This document shows, in pieces, positions 60,556 through 64,000 of a stretch of DNA of 64,000 nt. Origin of the DNA: Guptibacillus hwajinpoensis (GTDB lineage Bacteria; Bacillota; Bacilli; Bacillales; Guptibacillaceae); the NCBI RefSeq assembly GCF_029277305.1, contig NZ_CP119526.1; one strand, 5' to 3'. The notes beneath the pieces were generated by a model. The model saw only the letters and a program-made list of their open reading frames with translations, made no database searches and was not told the DNA's origin. Every line of letters starts with the position of its first letter. Within the stretch, counting starts at the first letter, position 1. The position numbers and the translations under genes are program-made.

Positions 60556-60610
60556 TGATAACGTTTATAATCGGAAAAGAAGGGGCAGGTCTGCCCCCGT
60601 TGTATACCTG

Positions 60611-60628
60611 CTCCTTCAATTGAAGGAG
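60611..60628 (+). promoter_or_regulatory. Perfect palindrome containing the glmS ribosome-binding site
   Basis: CTCCTTCAATTGAAGGAG is an 18-bp perfect palindrome whose right half is the Shine-Dalgarno (GAAGGAGG). As RNA it forms a 7-bp stem with an AATT loop that buries the site, 9 nt before the start codon. Confidence 0.7.
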
Positions 60629-60637
60629 GACTTTTAC

Positions 60638-62443
60638 ATGTGTGGTATTGTTGGATATATTGGAAATCAAGATGCTAAAGAAATTCTATTACGAGGTCTG
60701 GAGAAGCTTGAATATCGAGGGTATGACTCTGCAGGTATTGCGCTTCTAAACGACGACGAACTACACCTTTTTAAAGAGAAGGGCAGAATTGCTGATCTTA
60801 GAAAAGAAGTAGACACAAGCGTGGAAGCTACGGCTGGTATCGGCCATACTCGCTGGGCAACACACGGTGAACCAAGCCAGATTAACGCTCACCCACATCA
60901 GAGTTCTACTGAGCGGTTCACGCTTGTTCATAACGGCGTAATTGAGAATTATCAACAAATCAAACGTGACTTCTTATCCGAAGTTGATTTTGTAAGTGCA
61001 ACAGATACAGAGGTTGTTGTTCAATTAATTTCAAATCTTGTAGAAGTACAAAATTTGACGGTGGAAGACGCTTTCCATCAAACGTTGAAAGAACTACATG
61101 GTTCTTACGCGCTTGCACTTATAGATAATACAAACCCTGAAACACTATATGTTGCTAAGAACAAAAGTCCACTTCTTGTCGGAATTGGAGATGATTTCAA
61201 CGTAGTGGCAAGTGATTCTATGGCAATGCTTCAAGTTACAAACAAATTCATCGAATTGATGGATGAGGAAGTCGTTATCGTTAAGCGTGATTCTGTTACG
61301 ATTAAGGACATGGACGGCAACGTGATGGAGCGGGAGCCATTTACCGCTGAGATCGATGCAAGTGATATTGAGAAGGGTACGTACCCTCATTACATGCTTA
61401 AAGAAATTGATGAACAGCCGCTTGCGATTCGTAACATCATTACGAAATACAAAGACGAGAATGACAACATTAAGCTTGATGAGGATATTCGTGAAGCGAT
61501 GAAAGACACAGATCGCATCTACATCATTGCTTGTGGAACAAGCTACAATGCAGGACTTGTTGGTAAGCAATTGATTGAAAATATTGCAGAGGTTCCTGTG
61601 GAAGTGCACATTGCAAGTGAATTTCTTTATAACATGCCGCTTGTTTCAAAGAACCCACTCTTTATCTTCATTTCACAAAGTGGTGAAACAGCAGATAGCC
61701 GTGGCGTACTTGTTAACGTTAAGAAAAAAGGATTCAAGTCACTTACGATTACAAACGTTCCGGGATCTACTCTTTCTCGTGAAGCTGACTACACGCTGCA
61801 CACACATGCAGGACCTGAAATTGCAGTAGCTTCAACAAAAGCATATACAGCACAAATGGCTGTATTAACATTGCTTGCGGTAGATACAGCACAAGCTAAA
61901 GGCATGAAGCTTGATTTCAATCCAATTCAAGAACTTGGAATCGTTGCGACTGCAATGGAATCAATGATTGATCAAAAAGAAATGATCGAGGGAGTTGCAC
62001 GTAACTTCCTTTCAGTTACACGTAATGCATTCTTTATCGGACGTGGCGTAGATTATTATGTTTGCCTTGAAGGAGCTCTTAAGCTTAAAGAAATTTCTTA
62101 TATTCAGGCTGAAGGCTTCGCTGGTGGTGAGCTAAAGCATGGTACAATTGCGCTTATTGAGAAAGGAACACCTGTCATTGCACTTGCTACTCAAAAGCAC
62201 GTAAACGGAAGCATCCGTTCAAACGTACAAGAAGTTGTTGCTCGTGGCGCTTCGCCGTGCATTATTTCTCTTGCTGGACTTGAAGAAGAAGGCGACACCA
62301 TCGTCCTTGATGAGGTTCATGAGCACCTCACTCCACTTGCGTCTGTTGTACCTCTTCAACTGCTTGCATACTATGCAGCACTGCACAGAGAATGTGACGT
62401 GGATAAGCCAAGAAACCTTGCTAAATCAGTAACTGTGGAATAA
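60638..62443 (+). CDS. glmS: Glutamine--fructose-6-phosphate aminotransferase (isomerizing)
   Basis: First enzyme of the hexosamine pathway: fructose-6-P plus glutamine to glucosamine-6-P. 601 residues. N-terminal glutaminase with nucleophile Cys after Met1 (MCGIVGYIGN) and GHTRWATHGEP; two SIS domains with IACGTSYNAG, SQSGETADS and FIGRGVDYYVCLEGALKLKE. The C-terminus DVDKPRNLAKSVTVE is the part Tn7 TnsD recognises in other bacteria. Confidence 0.99.
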   Translation: MCGIVGYIGNQDAKEILLRGLEKLEYRGYDSAGIALLNDDELHLFKEKGRIADLRKEVDTSVEATAGIGHTRWATHGEPSQINAHPHQSSTERFTLVHNGVIENYQQIKRDFLSEVDFVSATDTEVVVQLISNLVEVQNLTVEDAFHQTLKELHGSYALALIDNTNPETLYVAKNKSPLLVGIGDDFNVVASDSMAMLQVTNKFIELMDEEVVIVKRDSVTIKDMDGNVMEREPFTAEIDASDIEKGTYPHYMLKEIDEQPLAIRNIITKYKDENDNIKLDEDIREAMKDTDRIYIIACGTSYNAGLVGKQLIENIAEVPVEVHIASEFLYNMPLVSKNPLFIFISQSGETADSRGVLVNVKKKGFKSLTITNVPGSTLSREADYTLHTHAGPEIAVASTKAYTAQMAVLTLLAVDTAQAKGMKLDFNPIQELGIVATAMESMIDQKEMIEGVARNFLSVTRNAFFIGRGVDYYVCLEGALKLKEISYIQAEGFAGGELKHGTIALIEKGTPVIALATQKHVNGSIRSNVQEVVARGASPCIISLAGLEEEGDTIVLDEVHEHLTPLASVVPLQLLAYYAALHRECDVDKPRNLAKSVTVE

Positions 62444-62480
62444 ATCTAATTAATAATAGGGTTCTTTTTGTATTATTAAA

Positions 62481-62560
62481 ACAAAGTTGGGAACTGAAAA
62501 ACAAAGTCGGGAACTGGGAAACAAAGTCGGGAACTGAAAAACAAAGTCAGGAACTTAATA
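62481..62560 (+). repeat. Four tandem 20-bp repeats, probable TnsB-binding sites
   Basis: Units start at 62481, 62501, 62521 and 62541 with no spacer. Unit 3, taken as consensus, is ACAAAGTCGGGAACTGAAAA; the others differ from it at 1 base (unit 1), 2 bases (unit 2) and 4 bases (unit 4). The core AAAGTC-NNN-AACTGAA equals the Tn7 TnsB site core (AAAGTC-TTA-AACTGAA) as I recall it. Four closely packed sites are what Tn7 has at its right end. Confidence 0.8.
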
Positions 62561-62572
62561 AAGAAATCAAAC

Positions 62573-62610
62573 AACAAAGAAGCGGCAGGTCTCTGCTGCT
62601 TCTTTGTTTT
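62573..62610 (+). terminator. Strong terminator downstream of the repeats
   Basis: AACAAAGAAGC-G-GCAG pairs with CTGC-T-GCTTCTTTGTT (one G-U) and is followed by TTTT. It would stop glmS transcripts that run into the element. If the transposon call is right, the terminator belongs to the element, not to glmS. Confidence 0.88.
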
Positions 62611-62649
62611 ACAATTATTATATTTAAACGAATCGAAGGTGCTCACTCT

Positions 62650-63132
62650 ATGTACATTTATATGAAACGATTAAGAGATGCCGTTAAAGCTTTAAGTGAG
62701 GAAGATCTTGAAGAGTTTATATCGATTACAAGAATAACACTAAGAAAACAATTTAATAAAGATTTAAAACCATCATATATTAAAGCACGTCTGTACGATT
62801 TCTTAGATGGTAAAGACACTTCTTTAGTATTCTTAGAATGCTATTTACAGTCTCTTGATGCAATACATTATAAAGGTGCATTAACAGCACTCAAAAGAGG
62901 GGAAGCGAAAACTTCAAAAACATGGAGAGAATTAATGATTACTATCACTAATGATGTTGCTCTCCCTATTCATATACAAAAACACTTAGAAGATGACCAA
63001 ACAAGCTATGAATTAAAGATTTTGTTTAAAACCATTATCAATTATTGCGAACATATAGAACTTGATAATTTCCAAGATAATCTAAGGATCACTCATCGAT
63101 TTTTATCAATTGGAAAAGTCAATGGTCGTTAA
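62650..63132 (+). CDS. Hypothetical protein, first gene inside the Tn7-like element
   Basis: 160 residues, AT-rich codon use unlike the core genes before it, mainly helical and charged (LRDAVKALSEEDLEEFISIT). No signal peptide, membrane segment or catalytic motif stands out. It occupies the place where tnsA lies in Tn7 and reads in the same inward direction, but it is much shorter than TnsA and shows no similarity I can see. GAAGGTG is 8 nt before the ATG. Probably cargo; function unknown. Confidence 0.65.
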   Translation: MYIYMKRLRDAVKALSEEDLEEFISITRITLRKQFNKDLKPSYIKARLYDFLDGKDTSLVFLECYLQSLDAIHYKGALTALKRGEAKTSKTWRELMITITNDVALPIHIQKHLEDDQTSYELKILFKTIINYCEHIELDNFQDNLRITHRFLSIGKVNGR

Positions 63133-63221
63133 TATGCCCTCTATATTATTTAAAACACGGATAAACATAGGTCTAGCAGATTCTTTATTAGTGTAGAAAA
63201 CGTAAAATCACTCATGAAATA

Positions 63222-63249
63222 GAGCGCCAATTTTTTGGCGTTCTTTTTT
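63222..63249 (+). terminator. Intrinsic terminator after the hypothetical gene
   Basis: GAGCGCCAA pairs with TTGGCGTTC (one G-U) and is followed by TTTTTT. Confidence 0.88.
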
Positions 63250-63317
63250 GTTGATTTAGCAAGTGTAACTTAGCTTAAACTTAATGTAAAAATCGTAAGT
63301 TAAAGGAAATCTATTTA

Positions 63318-63363
63318 CTTTACCATTCCCAGGTCGTTCTGGGTTGGAACAAGCATGGTAAAG
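63318..63363 (+). other. Nested palindrome of unknown role
   Basis: CTTTACCAT (63318-63326) pairs with ATGGTAAAG (63355-63363), enclosing CCCAG/CTGGG (63328-63332 and 63339-63343) with an asymmetric TTGGAACAAGC strand. It could be a structured RNA, an attenuator (a T-run follows about 10 nt later) or a protein-binding site. Confidence 0.55.
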
Positions 63364-63517
63364 ACATTACTGTGTTTTTTTAGTTTACTTTTTTGAAACA
63401 GGATAAGGAACGGGCTCGAATAATTAAAAAATTAGGGAAAAAGTGCGGAATTTGAATATAGATATTATGAGTCTTATTTGGAAAAAGTAAGAGGTTTCTC
63501 TTCGATATTTTATTTAG

Positions 63518-63526
63518 TGGTATAAT
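63518..63526 (+). promoter_or_regulatory. Extended -10 promoter before the last gene
   Basis: TGGTATAAT: TGN plus consensus TATAAT, about 30 bp before the start of the truncated gene. No clear -35. Confidence 0.55.
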
Positions 63527-63554
63527 TAGCCATATGTTTTTGGAGGTGATATAT

Positions 63555-64000
63555 ATGTCTTTACAGAAAAAATGGACTGAGCAAACATTTGATTTGGAAT
63601 TAGAGAAACATCTTCCAGGATGGAAAAGAACAGGTGAAGTTAGGAATGCTGCAAAAACGGTTGAAGTTCTTTGTCCAGAAGGTCACCTAAGAAAACTAGC
63701 ACCAGGAAAAATAAAGACCCAAGATAATAAATGCATTGGGTGTATCCGGTCTGCAAATCGTAAAGAAGCTTGTGAAACTTTCCTTGAAAAATTAAAAAAA
63801 GAACAATATAAACCAAAATTTATGCTAGAGAACTACGAAAACGCAAATTTTTCATTACCTGTTATTTGTCCAAATGGATCGCAGTGGAAGGTAAGCAGAA
63901 CTGGATTCTTAGGAAAACAACAACTCAGGTGCAGGTGTGAGTTATGTTTGAAAACAATTAACCCTAAAAAAAATCCAGTTGTACGAAAACCTAACGAAGC
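63555..64000 (+). CDS. Cysteine-module protein, truncated by window edge; possible nuclease or cargo gene
   Basis: 149 codons are visible and the frame is open at the right edge. TGGAGGTG precedes the ATG. Two similar modules follow each other: VEVLCPEGHLRKLAPGKIKT with CIGC, and LPVICPNGSQWKVSRTGFLG with CRCELC. A CPxG followed by a CxxC about 20-25 residues later is typical of treble-clef zinc domains found in phage, homing-endonuclease and restriction-like proteins. The catalytic part, if any, lies beyond the window, so the function is open. Confidence 0.7.
   Translation, partial: MSLQKKWTEQTFDLELEKHLPGWKRTGEVRNAAKTVEVLCPEGHLRKLAPGKIKTQDNKCIGCIRSANRKEACETFLEKLKKEQYKPKFMLENYENANFSLPVICPNGSQWKVSRTGFLGKQQLRCRCELCLKTINPKKNPVVRKPNE

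Larger units (their letters stand above)
63133..63554 (+). other. Gene-free stretch with a terminator and a structured palindrome
   Basis: About 420 bp, AT-rich, without a supported ORF. It holds the terminator at 63222-63249, the nested palindrome at 63318-63363 followed by TGTGTTTTTTT at 63371-63381, and the promoter at 63518-63526. Nothing else is recognisable. Confidence 0.6.
62469..64000. mobile_element. Right end and first genes of a probable Tn7-like transposon at attTn7
   Basis: A TGT end starts exactly 25 bp after the glmS stop, the classical Tn7 insertion point. Four contiguous 20-bp repeats follow. The first AAAGT block begins at base 15 of the element, the same offset as in the E. 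coli Tn7 right end as I remember it (TGTGGGCGGACAATAAAGTC). CTTTT at 62464-62468 would be the 5-bp target duplication. The left end, the partner duplication and any tnsABCD genes are outside the window, so a relic or solo end cannot be excluded. Confidence 0.7.

Noticed and set aside
60441..60623. Small open frame in the glmS leader
   Set aside because: It runs through the ribozyme core and has no ribosome-binding site.
62481..62560. Possible CRISPR array
   Set aside because: The repeats are directly adjacent without spacers, only 20 bp long, and no cas genes are seen. The pattern fits transposase-binding sites.

Overview
The window is a piece of a low-GC, spore-forming Firmicute chromosome, most likely a member of the Bacillaceae outside the B. 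subtilis group. Protein similarity to B. subtilis is high throughout. Gene order follows the Bacillus backbone from gltX to glmS. Sporulation and germination genes are present (sigH, cwlD, gerD, kbaA, pdaB, a Spo0E-type phosphatase). Regulation relies on Firmicute devices: T-box, r-protein leaders, glmS ribozyme and an ECF sigma-W autopromoter. All calls come from reading the sequence and from recalled family knowledge; no database search was run.

Layout. 1-5365: end of gltX, a cysteine T-box, then cysE-cysS-mrnC-rlmB-rae1 and sigH. 5447-9958: rpmG, secE-nusG, rplK-rplA with two probable L1-binding RNA sites, an L10 leader, rplJ-rplL and an rsmC-like methyltransferase. 9975-22266: rpoB-rpoC, an L7Ae-like gene, rpsL-rpsG-fusA and tuf. 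22361-37681: two tandem promoters and a conserved leader, then the long S10-spc-alpha cluster from rpsJ to rplQ, including secY, adk, map, a KOW-domain gene, infA, rpmJ and rpoA. 37813-42225: energy-coupling-factor transporter genes ecfA1-ecfA2-ecfT, truA, an L13 leader and rplM-rpsI. 42331-47429: ybaK-like gene, cwlD, salA, gerD, kbaA, pdaB and a small unknown gene. 47443-53730: one rRNA operon (two promoters, 16S-23S-5S) followed by ten tRNA genes and a terminator. 53901-62443: arginase, a Spo0E-type gene, sigW-rsiW, cdaA-cdaR-glmM (c-di-AMP synthesis and cell-wall precursor pathway), the glmS ribozyme and glmS.

The last 1.5 kb breaks this conserved order. A TGT end begins 25 bp after the glmS stop codon. 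It is followed by four contiguous 20-bp repeats whose core (AAAGTC...AACTGAA) and distance from the TGT match the TnsB-binding sites I recall from the right end of Tn7. This is the classical attTn7 position, so I read base 62469 onward as the right end of a Tn7-like transposon whose body and left end lie outside the window. Its first two genes, one complete and unrecognised and one cut by the window edge with two cysteine-rich CP-G modules, are not obvious tns genes and may be cargo. This is the most interesting part of the window.

Other points worth checking: duplicated L1 mimic sites, a perfect palindrome that buries the glmS Shine-Dalgarno, a 10-bp inverted repeat around the salA -10 box, a 3 x 21-nt repeat that extends the SigH N-terminus, and several strong unexplained stem-loops inside ribosomal protein operons.
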